Of a DNA stretch of 64,000 bases, positions 56,895 through 64,000 are shown in pieces (position 1 is the first letter of the stretch; each line of letters starts with the position of its first letter). The stretch is from Streptomyces phaeolivaceus (GTDB lineage Bacteria; Actinomycetota; Actinomycetes; Streptomycetales; Streptomycetaceae): positions 7,564,001-7,628,000 of the forward strand of contig NZ_CP045096.1 of NCBI RefSeq assembly GCF_009184865.1. The letters are read 5' to 3'. The position numbers and the translations under genes are program-made. The notes under the pieces are model-generated. The model ran no database searches and was not told the origin of the DNA. It saw nothing but the letters and a program-made list of their open reading frames with translations.

Positions 56895-57611
56895 TCAGCC
56901 GGTGCGGCGTAGGGCCTCCGAGAGGCGGCCGGCGGCGTCGATGACCGCCTGGGCGTGCATACGGCCGGGGTGGCGGGTCAGGCGCTCGATGGGACCGGAT
57001 ACCGAGACGGCGGCCACCACACGGTTCGACGGGCCGCGCACCGGCGCGGAGACCGAGGCCACGCCCGGCTCGCGCTCGCCGATGGACTGGGCCCAGCCCC
57101 GGCGCCGTACCCCCGACAGGGCCGTGGCCGTGAAGCGGGCGCCCTGGAGGCCGCGGTGCAGCCGCTCCGGCTCCTCCCAGGCCATGAGGATCTGGGCCGA
57201 GGAACCGGCTTTCATCGTGAGGGTCGAACCGACCGGGACCGTGTCCCGCAGGCCGGAGAGCCGCTCCGCGGCGGCGACACAGATACGCATGTCGCCCTGC
57301 CGGCGATAGAGCTGCGCGCTCTCGCCCGTGATGTCGCGGAGGTGGGTGAGCACCGGGCCCGCGGTGGCGAGGAGGCGGTCCTCGCCGGCGGCCGCGGCCA
57401 GCTCGGCCAGTCGCGGACCGAGGATGAATCGGCCCTGCATGTCGCGTGCCACCATGCGGTGGTGTTCCAGAGCCACGGCCAGGCGGTGGGCCGTGGGTCG
57501 TGCGAGTCCCGTGGCGCCGACCAGACCCGCGAGGGTGGCCGGACCGGACTCCAGAGCGCTCAGGACCAGGGCCGCCTTGTCCAGAACGCCGACGCCGCTA
57601 CTGTTGTCCAT
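56895..57611 (-). CDS. ndgR: IclR-family regulator NdgR (AreB)
   Basis: 238-aa IclR regulator: HTH with AGLVGATGLARPTAHRLAVALE and a ligand domain with RQGDMRICVAAAERLSGLRDTVP and VAAVSVSGPIERL. NdgR in Streptomyces controls branched-chain amino-acid genes, including the adjacent leuCD, and antibiotic production (established family knowledge). It is divergent from leuC. ATG 57611 lies 6 nt after GAGTAT, possibly leaderless. The intergenic segment with TTTCACAGAGTGAGA is a candidate binding dyad. Confidence 0.94.
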   Translation of the reverse strand: MDNSSGVGVLDKAALVLSALESGPATLAGLVGATGLARPTAHRLAVALEHHRMVARDMQGRFILGPRLAELAAAAGEDRLLATAGPVLTHLRDITGESAQLYRRQGDMRICVAAAERLSGLRDTVPVGSTLTMKAGSSAQILMAWEEPERLHRGLQGARFTATALSGVRRRGWAQSIGEREPGVASVSAPVRGPSNRVVAAVSVSGPIERLTRHPGRMHAQAVIDAAGRLSEALRRTG

Positions 57612-57808
57612 GCAACGATACTCGCGTCTCACTCTGTGAAACGCAAGTTCAATTTCGCGTGGACCTTGCCACTCTGGAAGCAGAACAACGAACGGCTCGC
57701 GGACCAACGAGCCCGGCGGCCGGCGCTCATACGAGGGGTACGTGCGCTCGCCACCTCCGATATCTCTAGTTGGGCCGGCGCTCGGACAAGCCGGCCGGAG
57801 GGAAAGCG

Positions 57809-59239
57809 ATGGGTAGGACACTCGCGGAGAAGGTCTGGGACGACCATGTCGTCCGGCGCGCCGAGGGCGAGCCCGACCTCCTCTTCATCGATCTGCACCT
57901 GCTGCACGAGGTGACCAGCCCCCAGGCCTTCGACGGTCTCCGCAAGAGCGGGCGCAAGGTGCGCCGGCTCGACCTGACCATCGCGACCGAGGACCACAAC
58001 ACCCCCACCCTTGACATCGACAAGCCCATCGCGGACCCGGTCTCCCGCGTACAGTTGGAGACACTGCGCGCCAACGCCGCCGAGTTCGGTGTGCGGCTGC
58101 ACCCGCTGGGCGACGTCGAGCAGGGTGTCGTGCACGTCGTCGGCCCGCAGCTGGGTCTGACCCAGCCGGGCATGACCGTCGTCTGCGGCGACTCCCACAC
58201 CTCCACGCACGGCGCCTTCGGCGGTCTGGCGTTCGGTATCGGCACCTCCCAGGTGGAGCATGTGCTGGCCACCCAGACGCTGCCGCTGGTCCGCCCCAAG
58301 ACCATGGCCATCACCGTCGAGGGCGAGCTGGCCGACGGCGTCACCGCCAAGGACCTGATCCTGGCGATCATCGCCAGGATCGGCACGGGCGGCGGCCAGG
58401 GCTATGTCCTGGAGTATCGCGGTCCCGCCATCGAGCAGCTCTCGATGGAGGCCCGGATGACCATCTGCAACATGTCCATCGAGGCCGGCGCCCGTGCGGG
58501 CATGATCGCCCCCGACGAGACCACCTTCGCGTACCTCAAGGGCCGCCCGCACGCCCCCGAGGGCGAGGACTGGGACGCGGCCGTCGCGTACTGGCGGACG
58601 CTGCGGACGGACGACGACGCCGAGTTCGACGCCGAGGTGATCATCGACGGCACCACGCTGGCGCCGTTCGTCACCTGGGGCACCAACCCCGGCCAGGGCG
58701 CGCCGCTTTCGGCGTCCGTCCCCGACCCGGCTTCGTACGAGGACGCTTCGGAGCGCCTCGCCGCCGAAAAGGCCCTGGAGTACATGGGGTTGGAGGCCGG
58801 CCAGCCGCTGAAGTCCATCAACGTGGACACCGTCTTCGTAGGTTCGTGCACCAACGGCCGCATCGAGGACCTGCGCGCCGCCGCCGAGCTGATCAAGGGC
58901 CGCAAAGTCGCCGACGGCGTACGGATGCTGGTCGTCCCGGGCTCCGCGCGGGTCGGTCTGCAGGCCGTCTCCGAGGGCCTGGACATCGTCTTCAAGGAGG
59001 CCGGCGCCGAGTGGCGGCACGCGGGCTGCTCGATGTGTCTGGGCATGAACCCGGACCAGCTGGCCCCGGGTGAGCGCTCCGCGTCCACCTCCAACCGCAA
59101 CTTCGAGGGGCGGCAGGGCAAGGGCGGCCGTACCCACCTGGTCTCCCCGCAGGTCGCCGCCGCGACGGCCGTGCTGGGCCATCTGGCGTCCCCCGCCGAC
59201 CTGACCGACGCCACCGCCCCCGCGCCCGCTGGAGTCTGA
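57809..59239 (+). CDS. leuC: 3-isopropylmalate dehydratase, large subunit
   Basis: 476-aa aconitase-type enzyme, second leucine step. The 4Fe-4S ligands are Cys347 (GSCTNG), Cys407 and Cys410 (GCSMCLGM). [23 protein letters not shown] and [12 protein letters not shown] are family regions. ATG 57809 has GGAGG at 7 nt. It forms an operon with leuD 6 bp downstream and is divergent from ndgR, which likely regulates it. Confidence 0.96.
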   Translation: MGRTLAEKVWDDHVVRRAEGEPDLLFIDLHLLHEVTSPQAFDGLRKSGRKVRRLDLTIATEDHNTPTLDIDKPIADPVSRVQLETLRANAAEFGVRLHPLGDVEQGVVHVVGPQLGLTQPGMTVVCGDSHTSTHGAFGGLAFGIGTSQVEHVLATQTLPLVRPKTMAITVEGELADGVTAKDLILAIIARIGTGGGQGYVLEYRGPAIEQLSMEARMTICNMSIEAGARAGMIAPDETTFAYLKGRPHAPEGEDWDAAVAYWRTLRTDDDAEFDAEVIIDGTTLAPFVTWGTNPGQGAPLSASVPDPASYEDASERLAAEKALEYMGLEAGQPLKSINVDTVFVGSCTNGRIEDLRAAAELIKGRKVADGVRMLVVPGSARVGLQAVSEGLDIVFKEAGAEWRHAGCSMCLGMNPDQLAPGERSASTSNRNFEGRQGKGGRTHLVSPQVAAATAVLGHLASPADLTDATAPAPAGV

Positions 59240-59245
59240 ACAGCC

Positions 59246-59839
59246 ATGGAAGCATTCACCACACACACCGGCCGGGCCGTCCCGCTGCGCCGCAGCAACG
59301 TCGACACCGACCAGATCATCCCCGCCCACTGGCTCAAGAAGGTGACCAGGGACGGCTTCGAGGACGGGCTGTTCGAGGCCTGGCGCAAGGACGAGACCTT
59401 CATCCTCAACCAGCCCGAGCGCGAGGGCGCCACCGTCCTGGTCGCCGGCCCCGACTTCGGCACCGGCTCCTCCCGTGAGCACGCGGTGTGGGCGCTGCAG
59501 AACTACGGCTTCAAGGCCGTCATCTCCTCCCGCTTCGCCGACATCTTCCGCGGCAACTCGCTCAAGAACGGCCTGCTCACGGTCGTCCTGGAGCAGAAGA
59601 TCGTGGACGCGCTCCAGGAACTCACCGAGAAGGACCCGCAGGCCGAGATCACCGTCGACCTTCAGGCCCGCGAGGTGCGCGCCGAGGGCGTCACCGCCTC
59701 CTTCGAGCTGGACGAGAACTCCCGCTGGCGGCTGCTGAACGGCCTGGACGACATCTCCATCACCCTCCAGAACGAGGCCGACATCTCGGCGTACGAGGCC
59801 AAGCGGCCCTCGTACAAGCCGAGGACGCTGAAGGTCTGA
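59246..59839 (+). CDS. leuD: 3-isopropylmalate dehydratase, small subunit
   Basis: 197-aa small subunit providing the substrate-recognition swivel domain: [16 protein letters not shown] at the start, [17 protein letters not shown] in the middle. It starts 6 bp after the leuC stop. Length is normal. Confidence 0.96.
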   Translation: MEAFTTHTGRAVPLRRSNVDTDQIIPAHWLKKVTRDGFEDGLFEAWRKDETFILNQPEREGATVLVAGPDFGTGSSREHAVWALQNYGFKAVISSRFADIFRGNSLKNGLLTVVLEQKIVDALQELTEKDPQAEITVDLQAREVRAEGVTASFELDENSRWRLLNGLDDISITLQNEADISAYEAKRPSYKPRTLKV

Positions 59840-59846
59840 TCCGGCG

Positions 59847-59875
59847 GCGCGGGCCACCCCTCGGGCGGCCCGCGC
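59847..59875 (+). terminator. terminator after leuCD
   Basis: GCGCGGGCC (59847-59855) with GGCCCGCGC (59867-59875), 9-bp stem, no T-run. Confidence 0.7.
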
Positions 59876-59906
59876 AAGGCGGATTCCAGCCACCGCGACA
59901 CCCCCA

Positions 59907-59938
59907 GGTACCCCCAATCGTGCACGGTTGGGGGTACC
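59907..59938. repeat. 32-bp near-perfect palindrome
   Basis: GGTACCCCCAA (59907-59917) and TTGGGGGTACC (59928-59938) are perfect arms, and the centre CGTGCACG is itself palindromic. It lies in the 290-bp gap between leuD and the small gene at 60127; rest of the gap shows no gene. It may be a second terminator or an operator. Confidence 0.75.
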
Positions 59939-60126
59939 GCCATGTTCGGGTTCGGAGACCTTCGAAGTCCTGTGCAGAAAGGTTTCAACTCCCCTAGTTA
60001 CAAAGGCGATTGCCGGGGTACGCGCACCATGGTGCGGCCACCGCCGGGGGTGCTTCCAAGGCCCCCGGGAGACGGCAGTTGCCCCCTGCGCAGGCGACAA
60101 CTCGCCCCAGATGGCACAATCTGTGC

Positions 60127-60357
60127 ATGGAACACGACGGCCAACTCAAGCTCTATACGGCGGTCGCGGGCCAACTCAAGGAAGCGCACACAAGAGTGCG
60201 CGCACTGCAAGTCCCGGAGGGCGTACGCATGGCGCTGACCCGGAAGCTGCTGGTCATTACGGCCGTGGCCAAGCACGATCTCGCCGACGCGGCAAGGCGG
60301 CTGGAGAGCTTCATGACGGACCTCGACGAGGGGCGAATGCCCGCGGGGGAACGCTGA
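60127..60357 (+). CDS. conserved small helical protein, 76 aa, unknown function
   Basis: Mostly alpha-helical, charged: begins [20 protein letters not shown] and continues with [23 protein letters not shown]. No membrane segment. ATG 60127 lies 6 nt after CACAAT, suggesting a leaderless mRNA. It precedes hupS by 138 bp in the same direction with a separate hupS promoter. Function not recognised. Confidence 0.72.
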   Translation: MEHDGQLKLYTAVAGQLKEAHTRVRALQVPEGVRMALTRKLLVITAVAKHDLADAARRLESFMTDLDEGRMPAGER

Positions 60358-60415
60358 AGGAACTCCATGACCGCCGAGTTCGTTGCGGCACAAGGGTGAT
60401 AAGCCCGTTTCGTGT

Positions 60416-60444
60416 TTGATTTGCGGTATATATCTGCCTAACGT
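60416..60444 (+). promoter_or_regulatory. hupS promoter
   Basis: TTGATT (60416-60421) and TAACGT (60439-60444) with a 17-nt spacer, in an AT-rich patch containing TATATATCT. The start would be near 60451, giving a leader of about 45 nt. Confidence 0.6.
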
Positions 60445-60495
60445 GCGAAAAAGCTTGAACACTTTCGTTCTGGCGATGTCTCCGAAGGGGAAGAC

Positions 60496-61149
60496 GTGAA
60501 CAAGGCGCAGCTCGTAGAAGCGATTGCGGACAAGGTCGGCGGGCGTCAGCAGGCCGCCGACGCGGTCGACGCCGTTCTGGACGCCATCGTCCGCGCGGTC
60601 GTCGCCGGCGACCGGGTGTCGGTCACTGGCTTCGGTTCGTTCGAGAAGGTCGACCGGCCGGCCCGTTACGCCCGCAACCCGCAGACGGGTGAGCGGGTTC
60701 GGGTCAAGAAGACCTCCGTGCCCCGTTTCCGCGCGGGCCAGGGTTTCAAGGACCTGGTGAGCGGCTCGAAGAAGCTTCCCCGCGGTGGCGAGGTCGCGGT
60801 CAAGAAGGCGCCCAAGGGCAGCCTGAGCGGTGGGGCTTCGGCGACGGTCAAGAAGGCGGTGGCGAAGAAGACCACCGCGAAGAAGGTGACCGCCCGCAAG
60901 ACCACCGCCGCGGCCAAGAAGACGACGGCCGCCGCGAAGAAGACCACGGCGAAGAAGACGACCGCCAAGAAGGCCACGACCAAGTCGGCGGCGGCGAAGA
61001 AGACGGCCGCCAAGAAGACCACGGCGGCGGCGAAGAAGACCGCGGCGAAGAAGGCGCCGGCCAAGAAGGCCACCGCGAAGAAGGCGCCGGCCAAGAAGTC
61101 GACGGCTCGCAAGACGACCGCGAAGAAGACGGCCGCGCGTCAGGCGTAG
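60496..61149 (+). CDS. hupS: HU-like nucleoid protein with lysine/alanine-rich tail (HupS)
   Basis: 217-aa DNA-binding protein. The HU fold (about 1-92) opens [16 protein letters not shown] and has [20 protein letters not shown] and [14 protein letters not shown]; the tail (about 100-217) is made of [10 protein letters not shown] and AAKK units, resembling a histone H1 tail. The two-domain form is typical of HupS, needed for spore nucleoid compaction in Streptomyces. GTG 60496 has AAGGGGAA about 6 nt upstream. Confidence 0.95.
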   Translation: MNKAQLVEAIADKVGGRQQAADAVDAVLDAIVRAVVAGDRVSVTGFGSFEKVDRPARYARNPQTGERVRVKKTSVPRFRAGQGFKDLVSGSKKLPRGGEVAVKKAPKGSLSGGASATVKKAVAKKTTAKKVTARKTTAAAKKTTAAAKKTTAKKTTAKKATTKSAAAKKTAAKKTTAAAKKTAAKKAPAKKATAKKAPAKKSTARKTTAKKTAARQA

Positions 61150-61172
61150 AACGCTTGGTACTCACACGCACC

Positions 61173-61205
61173 GGGCCGGGCTCCCTGTTACTTGGAGCCC
61201 GGCCC
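61173..61205 (+). terminator. terminator after hupS
   Basis: GGGCCGGGCTCC (61173-61184) and GGAGCCCGGCCC (61194-61205) form a perfect 12-bp stem, extended by CACACGC and GCGTGTG outside. Confidence 0.88.
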
Positions 61206-61244
61206 GCGGCGTGTGCAAGGGCGTGGCCTTGAGTAGGAATCCGT

Positions 61245-61448
61245 TCAGAACGTCTGCAGGGTGATCAGGGTGATGCGCGGGTTCTCCGCCTCGCCGTCCG
61301 TCTCGATCCTGACCCGCTGGCCCGGCCGGAGCAGACGCAGGGCGCCCGCGTCGAAGGCCGGGGCGTCGAAGGGGAGCGGGGTGCCGTCGTCCAGGAGGAC
61401 CTGGCCGGTGCGGGTGGCGGGGTCGTAGGTGTACGCGGTGGCCTGCAT
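61245..61448 (-). CDS. small OB/cold-shock-like protein, 67 aa
   Basis: The sequence contains TGQVLLDDGTPLPFDAPAF and RPGQRVRIETDG, reminiscent of the beta-barrel of cold-shock proteins but without the RNP aromatic motifs. Possible single-strand nucleic-acid or protein-binding role; not certain. ATG 61448 lies 6 nt after TAGGCT, and that hexamer contains the stop codon of cofC upstream on the same strand. Likely co-located with cofC. Confidence 0.72.
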   Translation of the reverse strand: MQATAYTYDPATRTGQVLLDDGTPLPFDAPAFDAGALRLLRPGQRVRIETDGEAENPRITLITLQTF

Positions 61449-61457
61449 GGCCGCAGC

Positions 61458-62108
61458 CTACTGGCCGGGGATCAGCAGACGCGCGGCCGCGGCGGCCGTA
61501 CGGGGACCGACGCCGAGACCGAGGGCGGCGCGCAGGTCGTCGCCGGTGTCGACGTCCTGGCGTACGGAGTCGACGGCGGTCGGGGCGAGTTCCACGGCGC
61601 CGGAGCGGCGGTGGCGCAGGCGCGAGCCGGGGCCGAAGACGGGGGAGAGGTCATGACCGGGGGTCGCGGCGAGCAGGGTGGTGCCGGTGCCCGCGGCGTC
61701 CGGGAGGAAGGAACGGGGGAATTCGGCTGCCGCGTTCAGGACGCGGGTCAATTCCTCGGGGCGCAGAGCGGGCAGATCGGCGTTCAGAGCCGCTACGGGG
61801 CTTTGCGGGCGTATATCCCGGACCATCGCTGTTCCGTGCCGCAGCGCGGCGTTCAGGCCGTCCGGGGAGCCGTTCCGGGGATTCTCGGGGACGGTGCGGG
61901 CGCCCAGGGCCGCCAGTTCGCGGGCGGCGAGCGGGTCGTCCGTGACCACCACCACACCGTGCACCGCCGCCGCGGCCAGGGCCGCGGCCACGGTGTCCTG
62001 GGCGAAGGCGAGGGCCAGGCCGGGGCGCACCGCGTCCGCGGCGGTGTCCGAGAGTCTGCTCTTGGCCCGCGCCAAGGGCTTCACGGGTACGACCAGGGTC
62101 CACTGCAC
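61458..62108 (-). CDS. cofC: 2-phospho-L-lactate (or PEP) guanylyltransferase
   Basis: 216-aa nucleotidyltransferase CofC/FbiD, which activates 2-phospholactate or phosphoenolpyruvate with GTP in coenzyme F420 biosynthesis. Family marks: VVPVKPLARAKSRL, DDPLAARELAALG, ALNADLPALRPEEL. GTG 62108 is the start, with GAGGGA about 11 nt upstream. The other F420 genes are not in this window. Its TAG lies inside the -10-like TAGGCT of the next gene. Confidence 0.92.
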   Translation of the reverse strand: MQWTLVVPVKPLARAKSRLSDTAADAVRPGLALAFAQDTVAAALAAAAVHGVVVVTDDPLAARELAALGARTVPENPRNGSPDGLNAALRHGTAMVRDIRPQSPVAALNADLPALRPEELTRVLNAAAEFPRSFLPDAAGTGTTLLAATPGHDLSPVFGPGSRLRHRRSGAVELAPTAVDSVRQDVDTGDDLRAALGLGVGPRTAAAAARLLIPGQ

Positions 62109-62272
62109 GGGGGTTACGTCCCTCTCTTGTCGCCGCCATTGTCACCTGGGCGCAATGGACCGTCGCGGGGCGGGGCGTACGGTGTTCTCGACAGACCGGC
62201 AGCCCGGGGCGACACTTGTGCGGCTCCGGGCCCCGGAACAGGCCCTGGGAAGTCCTAGAGGAAGGTGTCCGC

Positions 62273-63094
62273 GTGCCCCGCCGGAGAATCGGCTTCTGGT
62301 ACCGCCTCGCCGCGGTGATCGCCAAACCACCCCTGGTGGTGCTGATCAAGCGGGACTGGCGTGGAATGGAGAACATTCCGGCCGAGGGTGGATTTATCAC
62401 CGCCGTGAACCACAATTCGCATGTCGATCCCTTTGCGTACGCCCATTATCAGTACAACAGCGGCCGGGTTCCGCGATTTCTCGCGAAGAGCGGTCTCTTC
62501 GGCAAGGGATTCATCGGCGCCGTGATGCGCGGCACCGGACAGATCCCCGTCTATCGCGAGAGCACCGACGCGCTGAGCGCCTTCCGGGCCGCGATCGACG
62601 CCGTGGAGCGCGGCGAGTGCGTCGCCTTCTACCCCGAGGGCACCCTCACCCGCGACCCGGACGGCTGGCCCATGACCGGCAAGACCGGCGCCGCGCGGGT
62701 CGCCCTGCAGACCAGGTGCCCGGTGATCCCGGTCGCGCAGTGGGGCGCCAACGAACTGCTGCCGCCGTACGCCAGGAAGCCCAGCCTCCTGCCGCGCAAG
62801 ACCCACCATGTGCTGGCCGGCCCGCCCGTCGACCTGTCGGCCTTCTACGGCCGGGAGATGAGCCCCGACCTGCTGAAGGACGCGACGGAGGTCATCATGG
62901 CCGCCGTCACCCGCCAGCTGGAGGAGATCCGCGGCGAGCAGGCGCCCGAGACGCCGTACGACCCGAAGCGGGAGCGGATCGAGCAGCGGCGCAGGTCCGC
63001 CCGCGCGGTCGAGCACCGGCGGCCCGAGCAGCACAATGGAGCGTTGCGGGGGCAGCAACGTCCCGAACGTCAGGAAGAGGGGCAGGGCAAGTGA
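62273..63094 (+). CDS. plsC: 1-acyl-sn-glycerol-3-phosphate acyltransferase (PlsC family)
   Basis: 273-aa acyltransferase in phospholipid synthesis: catalytic NHNSHVD (HX4D type), FYPEGTLT (EGTR type), and a basic, disordered C-terminal tail. GTG 62273 follows GAGGAAGG at 7 nt. Its TGA overlaps the gpsA GTG by 4 bp (GTGA), so these two phospholipid-pathway genes are translationally coupled. Confidence 0.92.
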   Translation: MPRRRIGFWYRLAAVIAKPPLVVLIKRDWRGMENIPAEGGFITAVNHNSHVDPFAYAHYQYNSGRVPRFLAKSGLFGKGFIGAVMRGTGQIPVYRESTDALSAFRAAIDAVERGECVAFYPEGTLTRDPDGWPMTGKTGAARVALQTRCPVIPVAQWGANELLPPYARKPSLLPRKTHHVLAGPPVDLSAFYGREMSPDLLKDATEVIMAAVTRQLEEIRGEQAPETPYDPKRERIEQRRRSARAVEHRRPEQHNGALRGQQRPERQEEGQGK

Positions 63095-64000
63095 GCAAGC
63101 CGGTCAAGGCGGCCGTGTTCAGCGCCGGTTCATGGGGCACGGCCTTCGGTACGGTGCTCGCCGACGCCGGGTGCGAGGTCACCCTGTGGGCGCGCCGCGC
63201 GGAGGTCGCGGACGCGATCAACTCCACACGGATCAACAGCGACTACCTGCCGGGCCTGGAACTCCCGGGGAACGTGCGGGCCACCACGGACCCGGCCGAG
63301 GCCGCCGCCGACGCCGACTTCACGGTGCTGTCCGTACCGTCCCAGACGCTGCGCGCCAACCTCGCCGAATGGGTGCCCCTGCTGGCCCCCGGCACTGTCC
63401 TCGTCTCCCTCATGAAAGGCGTCGAACTCGGTTCCGCCATGCGGATGAGCGAGGTCATCGAGGACGTCGCCAAGGTCGGGCAGGACCGTATCGCCGTCGT
63501 CACCGGGCCGAACCTGGCGCGGGAGATCGCCTCCCGGATGCCGGCCGCCTCGGTGGTCGCCTGTACCGACGAGGCCGTGGCCCAGCGGCTCCAGACCGCC
63601 TGCCACACCCCCTACTTCCGCCCGTACACCAACACCGACGTCGTCGGCTGCGAGCTGGGCGGCGCGGTGAAGAACGTCATCGGGCTCGCCGTCGGCATCG
63701 CGGACGGCATGGGCCTCGGCGACAACGCCAAGGGCTCGCTCATCACCCGCGGTCTCGCCGAGACGACCCGGCTCGGTCTCGCGATGGGCGCCGACCCGCT
63801 CACCTTCGCCGGACTCGCGGGCCTCGGCGACCTGGTGGCGACCTGTTCCTCGCCGCTCTCCCGGAACCACACCTTCGGCACCAACCTCGGCAAGGGCATG
63901 ACCCTCCAGGAGACCATCGCGGTCACCAAGCAGACCGCCGAGGGCGTCAAGTCCTGTGAGTCCGTACTGGACTTGGGGCGCCGGCACGGCGTCGACATGC
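63091..64000 (+). CDS. gpsA: glycerol-3-phosphate dehydrogenase, C-terminus outside window
   Basis: NAD(P)H-dependent enzyme that makes sn-glycerol-3-phosphate for phospholipids; 303 codons are visible. Nucleotide motif AGSWGTAFGTVLADAG near residue 12, TGPNLAREIA, and the catalytic Lys in GGAVKNVIGLAVGIADG. Start GTG 63091 overlaps the plsC stop. The open reading frame continues beyond 64000, so the end is missing. Confidence 0.95.
   Translation, partial: MSKPVKAAVFSAGSWGTAFGTVLADAGCEVTLWARRAEVADAINSTRINSDYLPGLELPGNVRATTDPAEAAADADFTVLSVPSQTLRANLAEWVPLLAPGTVLVSLMKGVELGSAMRMSEVIEDVAKVGQDRIAVVTGPNLAREIASRMPAASVVACTDEAVAQRLQTACHTPYFRPYTNTDVVGCELGGAVKNVIGLAVGIADGMGLGDNAKGSLITRGLAETTRLGLAMGADPLTFAGLAGLGDLVATCSSPLSRNHTFGTNLGKGMTLQETIAVTKQTAEGVKSCESVLDLGRRHGVDM

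Overview
The window is chromosomal DNA from a Streptomyces-type actinomycete. GC is very high throughout with strong third-position GC bias, and GTG and TTG starts are common. Two conservons (histidine kinase, roadblock, DUF742, GTPase) lie back to back. Other markers are a Lys/Ala-tailed HU protein, NdgR, the AccB/AccE acyl-CoA carboxylase pair and a GluRS gene next to tRNA-Gln/tRNA-Glu genes. From memory, the gene order matches the core region of S. coelicolor that runs from a c-di-GMP protein beside ilvB to gpsA. No database search was run. No rRNA, CRISPR array, insertion sequence, prophage or secondary-metabolite cluster is visible.

Layout: 1-5103 holds a truncated aldo/keto reductase, a 2-hydroxyacid dehydrogenase and a GGDEF/EAL membrane protein. 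5207-10976 holds ilvBNC, with a leader peptide and attenuator, and serA. 11184-19591 is regulatory: a large LuxR-type ATPase regulator, a TetR/MFS pair, a Ser/Thr kinase and a PucR-type regulator. 19738-22433 is proline catabolism. 22761-30040 holds a small basic protein, a Tat-exported phosphatase, leuB, ilvE, a TetR regulator and cimA with its own isoleucine-type attenuator. 30263-37462 is mostly surface and secreted proteins (lipoprotein, TPM-like membrane protein, trypsin, YceI protein, polysaccharide lyase). 37628-39454 is accB-accE. 39675-50328 is two conservons on the minus strand. 50933-55408 is a small repeat protein, an FAH hydrolase-gltX pair, an orphan RelE-like toxin, a HAD phosphatase and five tRNAs. 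55488-59839 holds a MerR regulator, a DUF4188 gene, ndgR and leuCD. 60127-64000 holds a small protein, hupS, an OB-like small protein, cofC, plsC and gpsA (cut by the window end).

The main functional theme is branched-chain amino acid synthesis: ilvBNC, ilvE, leuB, leuCD, cimA and the regulator gene ndgR all lie in one 54-kb stretch but in separate units. Two of these units carry leader-peptide attenuators whose codons match the pathway (Ile-Leu-Val-Leu before ilvB, Ile-Ile before cimA). A third, ilvE, has an upstream ORF that overlaps its start codon.

The most unusual signals are: a 329-bp tract of perfect DNA identity between the two conservon GTPase genes, which otherwise differ, suggesting recent gene conversion; the leader peptides; an in-frame insertion of abutting palindromes inside the proline dehydrogenase gene; short tandem duplications exactly at the 3' ends of two genes; a dispersed palindromic repeat family at gene ends; and many starts placed 6-7 nt after a -10-like hexamer, which suggests leaderless mRNAs.
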